Virus record (IMG/VR): IMGVR_UViG_3300020421_001669
Location: 1 to 64,000 of that record
From: a virus
Strand: one strand, 5' to 3'
DNA: 64,000 nt
In this document: piece after piece, positions 24,407 to 33,567 of the stretch
How positions within the stretch are numbered: the stretch's first letter is position 1
Layout of the letters: every line of letters starts with the position of its first letter
Notes under the pieces: generated by a model
Databases searched by the model: none
What the model saw: only the letters and a program-made list of their open reading frames with translations
Told to the model about the DNA's origin: nothing
Translations under genes and position numbers: made by a program

Positions 24407-24847
24407 CTATTTATAATACATTCCCAATTCTTTTTCAGTAATTATTTTAAATTCCCATCCTCTATTAAGACAAAATTCTTTTGCTGATTTCCACTTTGCT
24501 CCATTGACACCATATTGGGCAATTTCTTGTAAGTACTTTTTTGTTTTCCTTCTTGGTTCTGGAGGTTTGGTGAATCGTTCTGGTTTGATTTCTATCAGAT
24601 ATGTACCACCAACGGTCTTTAGATAGAAGTCTACAAAGTATCTGTGTATTTTCATGTCTATGGGTGACCTATAAGGTATCGCTATAGGTTCAGATGCCCA
24701 CTCTAAAACATCTTGGTTCTTGTCGCACCAATTCATAAATTTTAGTTCATAGGCAGACCTATAAATAACCTGTGAAACATTCCCACGATACTTTTTTGTG
24801 TTTTTTGGAATAAATTTCCCTTGGTGAATATCTTTTCGGTACGGCAT
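24407..24847 (-). CDS. 4: Head completion protein gp4 (TnsA-like nuclease fold)
   Basis: A 146-residue protein, close to T4 gp4 (150). The opening GKFIPKNTKKYRG and YRSAYELKFMNWCDKN, then EWASEPIAIPY, VDFYLKT and YLIEIKPE reproduce the family pattern. The V-D-F-Y and E-I-K residues are the metal-binding and catalytic positions of a TnsA/PD-(D/E)XK-like fold. gp4 finishes the portal vertex after packaging so that the tail can attach. It is the first gene of the minus-strand block, transcribed away from gp48, with a late-type motif AATAAATA 31 bases before its ATG. Confidence 0.88.
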   Translation of the reverse strand: MPYRKDIHQGKFIPKNTKKYRGNVSQVIYRSAYELKFMNWCDKNQDVLEWASEPIAIPYRSPIDMKIHRYFVDFYLKTVGGTYLIEIKPERFTKPPEPRRKTKKYLQEIAQYGVNGAKWKSAKEFCLNRGWEFKIITEKELGMYYK

Positions 24848-24849
24848 GT

Positions 24850-24886
24850 TATAAATAGTCCAATAAAATCATAAATACTATTTATT
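24850..24886. promoter_or_regulatory. Divergent late-promoter region between gp4 and gp48
   Basis: The 51-base gap holds TATAAATA (24850-24857) and CATAAATA (24870-24877) on plus, exactly 20 bases apart, and AATAAATA on minus (24886 to 24879). The plus copy at 24870 is 21 bases before the gp48 ATG with GGAG between. Motifs match the NATAAATA late consensus of T4-like marine phages, so both operons may fire back to back late in infection. Confidence 0.55.
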
Positions 24887-24898
24887 CGGAGTTTTTAC

Positions 24899-26269
24899 AT
24901 GAGCAGTTCCATTTACAATTGGTTAGATGAAAAACTAGGTGGTATACTGCCAGGCGCGGTGCCACTTGGTGGTGGGGAACGAGACCAAGGCAGTGACCCA
25001 GAAGCAGCAGCTAACAAAGTTGCCAATGCGAACTCAACAGCAACTGATAAAAATAATACCTCCAAAGAAAACAAAACTGCTACTAGAAGGAAAGTTACTT
25101 TTCAACAATTATCTTATCCAGACGGACTAGATAACACAGAAGAGTTTCCTCACCAAATCATATTCAATGTTTTAATTAGAGAAAGTTCTTTGGAATCTGG
25201 GGCAAACTCAGACATACCTAAAGCTGGCCGCGGTGAAACCTTTATGGACGATATGTCAAATGAAGGTGCAAAAGAAGTAGTAAAAAGTGTTGCGAAAGGT
25301 TCCGTTGTAGGTGCTACAGTTGCTTACGGTCTAACTCAAAATGCAATAAAGGGTGGTGCTATTGCTGGTCTTGGATTTCTAGGTAAAGATTTTTTTGCAG
25401 ATAAAGTTGGACAACTAACTCAACCAAAGATGGCAAGAAGGAATGTCGCTTCTATTAGATTAGCTATGCCACAATCACCACAAAACAAAATGACTGCGGA
25501 ATGGGATGTAACCGATTTTGGTGCCCTCATGGGTGCTATTGCTTCAAAGGATGGTGATAAAGCATTGAAAGATATGATTCGAGATGCAGACATGCAAACT
25601 GAAGCTGGACAATCTTTGTTAAGAACTGCCGCTGGTACATTGAACATAACAAAACAATTAGGATTAAACTTACCACTGCAATCAAGTATAGAATTGATGA
25701 CTCGTAAAGTGCAGAACCCATTTAAAGAAACACTATTTAAAACTATGGGATTTAGGGACTTTCCTTTTGTATTTAAATTTGCACCCAAGAACAGACATGA
25801 GTTACTACAGGCATTAAAAATTGTAAATGTATTTGAAAGGTTTATGACTCCACAAAAATCTCCTGCTAAGTTATTCCTTGAATACCCAGCTGAGTTTGAG
25901 ATAGTGTATATGTACAAAGGTAAAGAAAATGCTTACTTTACAAACTTTTTTAATGACACTGCTTTGACTAGTTTCCAAGTTGACTATGGTAACAACGGAA
26001 TGTATACCGCGTTCCAAGGAACAGAAGGTGCTCCATCTGAAATTACTATGAGTCTAGGATTCAAAGAACTTACACTTCTTCACAGAGATGCTATTGTTGA
26101 CTTCACAGACCAAAAAGAAGTTATGGGTGGATTCGACCAAGGGTCTATGGGTATAGGAGAGGGTGCTACTATTTCTGGGGAAACACAAATTACACCAGAC
26201 CCCGCTACAGCAAAAATTACTGAGACTAGTAACGCAGAACCCTCATCAAGTAGTGGAGACAGTCAATAA
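24899..26269 (+). CDS. 48: Baseplate tail-tube cap gp48
   Basis: A 456-residue protein (T4 gp48 is 364). The C-terminal part matches the family: ELMTRKVQNPFKETLF, FRDFPFVFKFAPKNRHE and FKELTLLHRD. The first 70 residues are low-complexity (N, T, A and K), and residues 120-165 contain a glycine/alanine hydrophobic stretch, which explains the extra length. gp48 caps the baseplate hub and supports gp54 and the tail tube. Stop and the gp53 start share bases. Confidence 0.85.
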   Translation: MSSSIYNWLDEKLGGILPGAVPLGGGERDQGSDPEAAANKVANANSTATDKNNTSKENKTATRRKVTFQQLSYPDGLDNTEEFPHQIIFNVLIRESSLESGANSDIPKAGRGETFMDDMSNEGAKEVVKSVAKGSVVGATVAYGLTQNAIKGGAIAGLGFLGKDFFADKVGQLTQPKMARRNVASIRLAMPQSPQNKMTAEWDVTDFGALMGAIASKDGDKALKDMIRDADMQTEAGQSLLRTAAGTLNITKQLGLNLPLQSSIELMTRKVQNPFKETLFKTMGFRDFPFVFKFAPKNRHELLQALKIVNVFERFMTPQKSPAKLFLEYPAEFEIVYMYKGKENAYFTNFFNDTALTSFQVDYGNNGMYTAFQGTEGAPSEITMSLGFKELTLLHRDAIVDFTDQKEVMGGFDQGSMGIGEGATISGETQITPDPATAKITETSNAEPSSSSGDSQ

Positions 26270-26781
26270 TGTCATTTTTTAAACAATTTCCTAGAACTCT
26301 TTATCTTGTAGATGGTACTCTGGTAAACATACCAGATTTATTTCGCCGTGTCAAACCGAATGAGTTATTTGACAACATGGCTTATCTAAATGAATATGAA
26401 GTTCAAGATGGACAAAGACCAGAACATATTTCATACGATTTATATGAAACTGTTGATTACTACTGGGTTATATTAGTATGTAACAATATCATTGACCCAT
26501 ATCATGATTGGCCCAAGTCAAACCTAGATTTAGCTGAATTTGCAAAACAAAGATATGGTGAAGAAAACTTAGGTAAGATACACCATTATGTTGATTCAAC
26601 AAATGAAAATATTAGGGTTAATTTTGATGAGACAAAATTTAATTTAAATCAAATTAAAATTGTTACCAATATTCAACACGAAGAAAAAATAAATGAAGAG
26701 AAAAGAAAAATCAAATTACCTAAACCAGAGTTTATAGAAGAAATATCTGGACAATTTAGGTCATTGATAAGAGGAAGATAA
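26269..26781 (+). CDS. 53: Baseplate wedge protein gp53
   Basis: A 170-residue wedge protein (T4 gp53 is 196). The region RPEHISYDLYETVDYYWVI followed by NNIIDPYHDWP is the signature of the gp53 family, close to the T4 sequence pattern. gp53 joins wedges around the hub and has an N-terminal wrap on the gp6/gp25 core. Placed between gp48 and the hub protein. Confidence 0.88.
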   Translation: MSFFKQFPRTLYLVDGTLVNIPDLFRRVKPNELFDNMAYLNEYEVQDGQRPEHISYDLYETVDYYWVILVCNNIIDPYHDWPKSNLDLAEFAKQRYGEENLGKIHHYVDSTNENIRVNFDETKFNLNQIKIVTNIQHEEKINEEKRKIKLPKPEFIEEISGQFRSLIRGR

Positions 26782-26787
26782 TACATT

Positions 26788-28233
26788 ATGGCACAAGTAC
26801 AAATTCAAGCCGCTGGTGGCGTAGATATTGGAAAAATAATGCTCAAAGCTTCTCAAGAAGCTGGTGGTAAAGAAGTAGAAATCACTAACATGGTTGGTGA
26901 TATTGTTATTCAAGAAAGTATTCATACAAATTATATGACTATGGAGTTAACATGTGGTGACTCCGCAAATCTAATAGGTACACTTCCTATAGTTGGTGGT
27001 GAACTAATAACAATTAGGTTACATTCAAATCATTTGGAGTCAGATAAAGATTCACAAATTATCCACCAAACATTTGTTATAGATTCAATTGTAAACAGAA
27101 GATTCAAAGATGACAGGGAAGAGACTTATACTATAAAATGTATTACTCCAGAAGGATATAAAAACAATACTACTGTAATCAGTGAAAGGTTTTCTGGGCC
27201 TCCGCGAGACATATTCCTAGAAATTTATAACAGGTTTATTAGGGATGGAAAAGTAATAACTGACGAAATACAAAAAGAGGGCCCAGATTTAAGTTTTCTT
27301 GACATGTCACAACAAACTTTTAAGAAAGATAATCACTGTTTTATTTCTAATTACTGGACACCTTATAAATGCATGAATTATTTGGCGAGTAAAGTTGCAC
27401 CAGCTCCTGCTGCTGGAAAAGAATTGATGCCGAATGTAAAATATTTTCAGTCTGATAAAGGACATTATGTAACAAGTCTTTCTAAGTTAGCTGCTTTTTA
27501 CAAGGAACAGGGAGTTATATATGATGAGTTTTTCTTACTACCCAATAATGATACTCCATTCATGTTAGATGAACAAAGAACAACAGTTAGTGGTTATAGA
27601 TTTTTAACTCCATTTGTATCAAAACAATTAAACACAATGGGAACTTTGGAAATGCCATTTTACACGCATGACATTAAAGACCAAGTTTCTGGATTTCAAG
27701 GTAATATGACAGTCGGGTTTGACATGACAACAAGATTACCTTATCATATGGAATTTGATTATACACCAAATCAACCAGAAAGAAGAAAACAGAATGTAAG
27801 AACTATGCCACAGGGGTATGAGGATTTTTTCCATCTTGAAGACTTAACAACAATGAGACAGTTGTCAATGTCAGAACCAAGGTCTGCTTTGAATGTACAG
27901 ATAGGTTCCTCTCAGATATGGACTGATAATGACTTTGGTATTGATTGGAGATTTTTCTTGGACACTGCTTACAGAGATACCGCGATAGAAGAGTTAAATA
28001 GATTGGAGATTGCTTTTACTGCTCCAGGCAGAACAGATATAGACTTGGGTATGTTAGTGTATCTGAATATACCTAAAACTGGAGAAAAACCAAAAGGTTC
28101 CACATCTGTGTTTGATAAAAGACTGTCTGGAATTTATATTATAACTGCAATAAGACACGGTGTGGGTACTGCTGATAGTAGTCACAATATGCGAATAACA
28201 TGTGTCCGAGACAGTGTGGGGAGGGATGACTAA
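26788..28233 (+). CDS. 27: Baseplate hub protein gp27-like
   Basis: A 481-residue protein with the order of elements expected in gp27-type hub proteins: an N-terminal beta barrel (EITNMVGDIVIQESIH, then SANLIGTLPIVGGE), a linker with FVIDSIVNRRF, and a second barrel ending with GIYIITAIRH. It forms the trimeric ring that joins the tube to the gp5 spike. The gp5-like gene follows immediately, with overlapping stop and start. Confidence 0.78.
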   Translation: MAQVQIQAAGGVDIGKIMLKASQEAGGKEVEITNMVGDIVIQESIHTNYMTMELTCGDSANLIGTLPIVGGELITIRLHSNHLESDKDSQIIHQTFVIDSIVNRRFKDDREETYTIKCITPEGYKNNTTVISERFSGPPRDIFLEIYNRFIRDGKVITDEIQKEGPDLSFLDMSQQTFKKDNHCFISNYWTPYKCMNYLASKVAPAPAAGKELMPNVKYFQSDKGHYVTSLSKLAAFYKEQGVIYDEFFLLPNNDTPFMLDEQRTTVSGYRFLTPFVSKQLNTMGTLEMPFYTHDIKDQVSGFQGNMTVGFDMTTRLPYHMEFDYTPNQPERRKQNVRTMPQGYEDFFHLEDLTTMRQLSMSEPRSALNVQIGSSQIWTDNDFGIDWRFFLDTAYRDTAIEELNRLEIAFTAPGRTDIDLGMLVYLNIPKTGEKPKGSTSVFDKRLSGIYIITAIRHGVGTADSSHNMRITCVRDSVGRDD

Positions 28234-30587
28234 TGTCAATTAATAAAATGAACACAAGATATCCAACTTTTGCTTGGTGGCAGGGTGTTGTTGAAGATAG
28301 AAATGACCCAGAAAAATTTGGAAGATATAAAGTTCGTATTTTAGGATATCATACACTTGATAAAAGTGTATTACCAACCGAATCTCTGCCTTGGGCTATT
28401 CCTATGCAACCAGTTACCTCTGCTGCTATATCTGGTGTTGGTTCATCACCAACTGGGTTAGTGGAAGGTTCTGCTGTTATTGGGTTTTTTGTTGATGGAG
28501 ATGATGGTCAAATACCTGTTATCATGGGTTCATTTGGTGTTGAGGATAATGTTCCAACCGTCTTGCGTGAAGGAGAGGCCTCTCCAGAAAGTCCAGAATC
28601 TTTGGCACGAAGAGGATTCTATGACCCCAATGGAAAGTTCCCACGCAGAAAACAATTAAAAGTACAAGAAAACATAACAGATAATGTCTTAAAGGATAAA
28701 GTAAAAGGATTTGTTTCAGATGGTCTTGGGGGATTAGTAAACGAAAGCGGAGACAAACTTACAGGAAAAGAAGAGGGTGTTGAAGAAGTAGATGTCGGAA
28801 AAAATGTATTAGAAGAGGCATCTTCATCCAGACTTTCCAGAGGTACAGAATCATCTGAAGCTCACTATTCTTTAAAAGCAAAAAGAGACTCAAGGACAGT
28901 AAAAATACCAAGAGGGTTTGCAAGTAAAATAACTGGATGGAACAATAGAGAAATTCCATTTGAACACGATGAAAGAAAGTCTCTTACAGATGCTATTGAA
29001 GGCATTGGGAATTTTATTACTAACAGTACAGATGAAAAAGACGATGGTAAAATTTTAGTCAAGCCAGGCTTGTACGAACCAACTTATTGGGAAGAACCGC
29101 ACCCACAAGGTTCGGAGAATTCTAAATCTCAGTATCCTTATAACCATGTAAGAGAAACAGAAAGTGGACATGTGTTTGAAGTTGATGATACGCCAGGCGC
29201 AGAAAGAATTCATGAATATCATACCGCTGGTTCATTTAAAGAAATTCAACCAGATGGAACCAAAGTAGAAAAAATAGTTGGTGATGACTATGTTATTGAT
29301 TTAAAAAACCGACTCATGTATGTCAACGGAAACTTTGACTTGATGGTAGAGGGTGATTATAACCTTAATGTTAAAGGTAACAAATACGAACACATATCTG
29401 GCCACTCTTATAATACGGTCAAGGGAAACAGACTGAATAAAATTCAAGGACATGAATTAGTTGATACACAGAGTTCATACTTGTTAATGACTGCTGGTAA
29501 TTTCAATTGCCAAGTAGGACAATCTGACGGAGATAGTAAAAAAATTGGTAATTATAGACTGCGTGTTTTAGGAGAACACAATACAACAGTCCAAGGTAAA
29601 CAAAAAGTTATGAATAGACAGGATTATAAACACACTGTCTCTGGAGACTTTACAGTAAATACAAGTATTAGAACTACTCTTGACCCAACTGCTGCCGTAG
29701 AAGCAGCCTCACAGGGTTCAGTTCCAACCCCAGATGCATTGATTACAGGTGGTTCAATCAAATTACAAGCTGTCAAGAATATTCAAGTAACAGCTAAAGC
29801 AGATGGTACACCAAAAGTGCCAGGCTCTCCTTTTGGTAGTTCAGTTAATATTGTTGGTGATAGAATTAATACTACCGCGAGAATAGATATGGTTGAAAGA
29901 ATTGGTGGATTACCAGGCCCTGTACCTAATCCAGTTGATTTCCCACCGATACTTCAAACAGCAGACTCTTATGGTAAAAAATACGCTTTCCATATTGGTA
30001 CTACTGCTGGTATGTCAAGAGTTGTATTGTCTGCTCCAACTGGGCCAATTTTAGATGGTCTTGTTCCAACTTTCTCAGTACCTACAATCGAAAACAAAGT
30101 TATCGGTGCTGGTACAATTGTTGACATGGTTGATGGTGCTGGACAGATAGACCAATTGATAACTGGTATTGGTAATATCAACCAAGGAGTTGGTGGTGCT
30201 GGAACGATAAACCAGAACATATCTTCTCCAAGCATTCTTGCTATGGTTGGTGGTGCGAATCCATTACCGTCTATCGGGCCTATTGTTGATGGTACAAGTC
30301 ATAGACAGATGTCGCCTGCTTCTATCCTTGATAGAACAATTGGTTTCTACACTAATACTGTAGCGGGAATAACCACATTCGCTTCTACTGGTAATGTCCT
30401 AATAGGTGCGCCGGTGGTTGCTATAACGGCACCTGCTACTACCATGTCTGGTACTCTTACTGTTACTGGAATAGTTACTGGTACTGGTGTCACACTTCAA
30501 GGTCACACTCATGTATACGCGCCTGGTACTGGTGGTGCAAGTTCTCCGCAACCAGCAACAACTAGCACCTCTACTGGAGTAGGATAG
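28233..30587 (+). CDS. 5: gp5-like central spike protein without lysozyme domain
   Basis: A 784-residue spike protein. Residues 10-105 are the OB-fold (FAWWQGVVEDRNDPEKFGRY, then VIGFFVDGDDGQIPVIMG). Residues 300-480 form the beta-helix stem: SGHVFEVDDTPGAERI, then repeats built on G-x-Y-x-x-x-V-x-G. No lysozyme domain is visible between them, unlike T4 gp5. Residues 600-700 are glycine- and proline-rich, with short GAGTI/GIGNI repeats, and the C-terminus has GHTHVYAPGTG, a PAAR-like tip pattern. It pierces the outer membrane during injection. Confidence 0.82.
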   Translation: MSINKMNTRYPTFAWWQGVVEDRNDPEKFGRYKVRILGYHTLDKSVLPTESLPWAIPMQPVTSAAISGVGSSPTGLVEGSAVIGFFVDGDDGQIPVIMGSFGVEDNVPTVLREGEASPESPESLARRGFYDPNGKFPRRKQLKVQENITDNVLKDKVKGFVSDGLGGLVNESGDKLTGKEEGVEEVDVGKNVLEEASSSRLSRGTESSEAHYSLKAKRDSRTVKIPRGFASKITGWNNREIPFEHDERKSLTDAIEGIGNFITNSTDEKDDGKILVKPGLYEPTYWEEPHPQGSENSKSQYPYNHVRETESGHVFEVDDTPGAERIHEYHTAGSFKEIQPDGTKVEKIVGDDYVIDLKNRLMYVNGNFDLMVEGDYNLNVKGNKYEHISGHSYNTVKGNRLNKIQGHELVDTQSSYLLMTAGNFNCQVGQSDGDSKKIGNYRLRVLGEHNTTVQGKQKVMNRQDYKHTVSGDFTVNTSIRTTLDPTAAVEAASQGSVPTPDALITGGSIKLQAVKNIQVTAKADGTPKVPGSPFGSSVNIVGDRINTTARIDMVERIGGLPGPVPNPVDFPPILQTADSYGKKYAFHIGTTAGMSRVVLSAPTGPILDGLVPTFSVPTIENKVIGAGTIVDMVDGAGQIDQLITGIGNINQGVGGAGTINQNISSPSILAMVGGANPLPSIGPIVDGTSHRQMSPASILDRTIGFYTNTVAGITTFASTGNVLIGAPVVAITAPATTMSGTLTVTGIVTGTGVTLQGHTHVYAPGTGGASSPQPATTSTSTGVG

Positions 30588-30591
30588 ATAA

Positions 30592-31215
30592 ATGAGTTGT
30601 AAAGGAATAGGAGAAGCGTTTAGTGAACTTGCTGGAGGAATCGATGAGATTTCGGAAAAGCTAGACACCGCTATTGATGAACTTGTCGATGGTGTTGCGG
30701 ATGGTATAGGACTAACCGCCGCCAAAGTTAAGTTTGACGCGATGCTGATAGAAATAGAAGCAGCTTTCCGAAAAGAATTTCCCGGCTTAGAAGATTTTTT
30801 TGAACAGTTAAAAGAAGGAATACCTTTATCAGAAGAACTTCAAACTGTTATGAATCTTGGCGCACAAACAGTTGCCGCTGTAGAGAAAGTCAAAGAGTTA
30901 AAAGAAAAGTATGGAAGTGACTCAGTAGTAGATGATATTCTAAACGACCCAGCTGGATTTGTTGATAGTTTGGGGGGTGACTTAGAAGCTTTGTGTGAAG
31001 CTATGCCTAATTATGAGAAGGCAAAAGATGGTTCAATTAAAGTCAAGGCAGCTAAATTTAATTTTGATGGTGCAGAACTAGATGTTCAAGAAATAGCAAA
31101 CGAAGGTCTTTCACCAACGATAAGGAGAATCAAGGAATCTTTAAAGAACCTAACAGTAACCTTTGAGTCTGCTTCAACAACTGTTAATAAAGATTTAGCT
31201 AATCCATTTACTTAA
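30592..31215 (+). CDS. Unknown helical protein of the baseplate operon
   Basis: A 207-residue, acidic, mostly helical protein with no recognised domain. The N-terminus (GIGEAFSELAGGIDEISEKL) suggests an amphipathic helix, and the last third contains more beta-like residues (SIKVKAAKFNFDGAE). Lying four bases after gp5 and just before gp25, it is probably a virion component or assembly factor. No closer call is justified. Confidence 0.6.
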   Translation: MSCKGIGEAFSELAGGIDEISEKLDTAIDELVDGVADGIGLTAAKVKFDAMLIEIEAAFRKEFPGLEDFFEQLKEGIPLSEELQTVMNLGAQTVAAVEKVKELKEKYGSDSVVDDILNDPAGFVDSLGGDLEALCEAMPNYEKAKDGSIKVKAAKFNFDGAELDVQEIANEGLSPTIRRIKESLKNLTVTFESASTTVNKDLANPFT

Positions 31216-31224
31216 AGGAAGTAT

Positions 31225-31232
31225 TATAAATA
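31225..31232 (+). promoter_or_regulatory. Late-promoter-like motif before gp25
   Basis: TATAAATA lies in the 22-base gap after 31215 and ends only five bases before the gp25 ATG. If used like T4 late promoters, the transcript would begin at or next to the start codon, so the message would be leaderless or nearly so. Confidence 0.45.
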
Positions 31233-31237
31233 GTCAA

Positions 31238-31633
31238 ATGATTAAGAAACCTACTACAATATACAAAGATTTCGATTTGAGTTTTACAAAAAACCCAAAT
31301 ACAAAGGATATTGCTCGTAGAGTAGATGTTCAGGCGGTCAAGCAAGCATTAAAAAGTTTATTGTTGACTCAGTATTATGAAAAACCATTTCAACCCAACT
31401 TTGGTTCACCAATCAGAGGATTGTTGTTTCAACCAGTTGACTTGGTAACAGGAACTAATCTTGCTACTGAAATAAAAAGATGTATTCAAAACTTTGAGAA
31501 AAGAGTTGTAGTAGAGGATGTAGAAGTATATCCAGAAGTAGACCAGAACGCATTTAGATGTAAAATATTTTTCTACATAAGAGGTATAAAAAATTTACAA
31601 GAACTTGGAATAGTATTAGAGAGGGTAAGATAG
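31238..31633 (+). CDS. 25: Baseplate wedge protein gp25
   Basis: A 131-residue protein, almost the same length as T4 gp25 (132). It shows the EPR-like core of the family in modified form (FQPNFGSPIRGLLF near residues 51-64), preceded by QALKSLLLTQ and followed by FEKRVVVEDVEV. gp25 clamps the gp6-gp7 wedge and starts sheath assembly. No ribosome site is apparent because a late-type motif occupies that position. It overlaps gp6 by three bases. Confidence 0.92.
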   Translation: MIKKPTTIYKDFDLSFTKNPNTKDIARRVDVQAVKQALKSLLLTQYYEKPFQPNFGSPIRGLLFQPVDLVTGTNLATEIKRCIQNFEKRVVVEDVEVYPEVDQNAFRCKIFFYIRGIKNLQELGIVLERVR

Positions 31634-33567
31634 TGGCAGTCAAAAATGTAACAGAATTAGATTTCGATACAATAAAAACAAATCTAAAAACACACTTAAA
31701 AAATCAAACTGAGTTTGAAGACTATGATTTTGAAGCATCTGGTATTTCTCAACTTGTAGATTTATTGGCATATAATACACATTATAATGCTGTTCTTGCT
31801 CACATGGTATCAAACGAATCGTTTATTGATTCTGCGGTAAAAAGAAACTCGGTTGTGTCTATTGCGAAGACAATGGGATACACGCCAAGGTCTGCCCGTT
31901 CAGCAAAAGCAACTCTCGATTTAACTGTTGTTCCTGCTCCGTCTTATACAGCGACCAGTTTAACTATCAGTAAAGAGAAAGTTTTTACTTCCAATGTAAA
32001 CGGAAGAAATTATAATTTTGTACCAGAAAAAGATTACAGTGTAGACAAATCGATTGTCAATGGTGTTTCAGCTTTTAGATTTACTGATATTGTTGTCGTG
32101 GAAGGAACAAGAGTACAAACATCCGAAGTAATTAGTTCTACAAATCGTTCTGGCCCAGTAGTACTACCAAATGATAATGTTGATACCACAACACTTTCTG
32201 TTAAGGTTCAGACCTCTACAACTAATTTAAACGCGACCACATTTGCTAAATCAGAAACAATTACAACCGCTAAATCAACTTCAGCGATATATTATCTTGA
32301 AGAGAGAACGGATGGATACTACCAAGTTGTATTTGGTGATGGTGTTTTAGGTAAACAATTAGATGTTGGAAATATAGTTATATGTGACTACATCATTTCT
32401 AATACCACAGAAGGTAATGGTGCAAGAACATTTAGTCCACCCACGAATATTACAGGAACAGGAGAACAAATAACAGGACAAACGAAAAGTGCCTCCAGTG
32501 GTGGATTTGATTTAGAAACTGTAGACAGTATTCGATTTAACGCACCGCGATTCAACTCTGCGAAAGGTAGGGTTGTTACTGCAACTGACTACGAAACAGC
32601 AATCAAACAGTCCAACCCCAATATTAAATCCGTAACTGTGTGGGGTGGAGAAGACAATGTGCCTCCAGTTTACGGTAGAGTTTACATATCATTACAACCT
32701 CAAAGTGGGTTTGTTATAACAGAATCAGAAAAAGATGATTTAGTTAAAAATGTTATTAATCCAAAACTACCAGTATCTTTGGTTACAGAGTTTGTTGATT
32801 CAGAAAACTTGTTTATCGGATTTAATATCGCGGTTACTTATGACCCGAAATTAACCACACAGAGTTCAGATGCAATCAAGACAGATATTTTAAATAAAAT
32901 TTCACAACACTTTGAAACAAATGTTAATGAGTTGAAGAAAAACTTCTTCTTCTCAAAACTAAGTAGAGAACTTGATTTAGTAAATGATTCTATTATTGGT
33001 AACAATATAGAAATGAGATTAATGAAAAAAATAGCACCTACTATTGGTGAAGATACTAGGTATGAATTAAAATACAATAATAAATTATTAGCTAGTTCTG
33101 TAAGAACAAATTATTTTACTGCTAATATTAACGGTTCCCAAGATGAGGTCTATATAACTGATAGACCAGATGAAACCTTTACTGCGTCACAACAATACAA
33201 CGGACAAAGATTTAATCTCGCAAAAGGTGACCTTATCTTAAAATTAAAAACAACCAACGCTGTTGTCGGTGGAACTGTGGGTACTATTGATTATGATACT
33301 GGGTCATTAGATATAAAATCTTTGAGAGTAGACGCGGTTAGTGGAGCATCAAACAATAATATCAGAGTTTATATAACTCCGCATGAAAGCGCGAAAAATA
33401 TTTCTACAGATGATTTGGTTCGTGCAACCGAAGAACAATCATATGCTGTTACTGCTTTACCAGCAAGAAATATAATACTGTCCCTTGATGACTCTCAGAT
33501 AGACACCACAAACAATGTTAAACAGGGTGTTGCTGTTACAATGATATCAAGGGTACAGGATGACTAA
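31633..33567 (+). CDS. 6: Baseplate wedge protein gp6
   Basis: A 644-residue protein (T4 gp6 is 660) with the baseplate J-like pattern: DYDFEASGISQLVDLLAYNTHYN near the N-terminus, then SRSAKATLDLTV, an AKGRVVTATDYE segment and FNIAVTYDP. It forms the ring that holds the wedges together and switches conformation on contraction. The start is GTG at 31633, overlapping the gp25 stop (TAGTG). It overlaps the next gene by eight bases. Confidence 0.92.
   Translation: MAVKNVTELDFDTIKTNLKTHLKNQTEFEDYDFEASGISQLVDLLAYNTHYNAVLAHMVSNESFIDSAVKRNSVVSIAKTMGYTPRSARSAKATLDLTVVPAPSYTATSLTISKEKVFTSNVNGRNYNFVPEKDYSVDKSIVNGVSAFRFTDIVVVEGTRVQTSEVISSTNRSGPVVLPNDNVDTTTLSVKVQTSTTNLNATTFAKSETITTAKSTSAIYYLEERTDGYYQVVFGDGVLGKQLDVGNIVICDYIISNTTEGNGARTFSPPTNITGTGEQITGQTKSASSGGFDLETVDSIRFNAPRFNSAKGRVVTATDYETAIKQSNPNIKSVTVWGGEDNVPPVYGRVYISLQPQSGFVITESEKDDLVKNVINPKLPVSLVTEFVDSENLFIGFNIAVTYDPKLTTQSSDAIKTDILNKISQHFETNVNELKKNFFFSKLSRELDLVNDSIIGNNIEMRLMKKIAPTIGEDTRYELKYNNKLLASSVRTNYFTANINGSQDEVYITDRPDETFTASQQYNGQRFNLAKGDLILKLKTTNAVVGGTVGTIDYDTGSLDIKSLRVDAVSGASNNNIRVYITPHESAKNISTDDLVRATEEQSYAVTALPARNIILSLDDSQIDTTNNVKQGVAVTMISRVQDD

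Noticed and set aside
25420-25917. 165-codon minus-strand frame within gp48
   Set aside because: The plus strand encodes the recognised gp48 C-terminal motifs at the same bases; antisense coding is unlikely.
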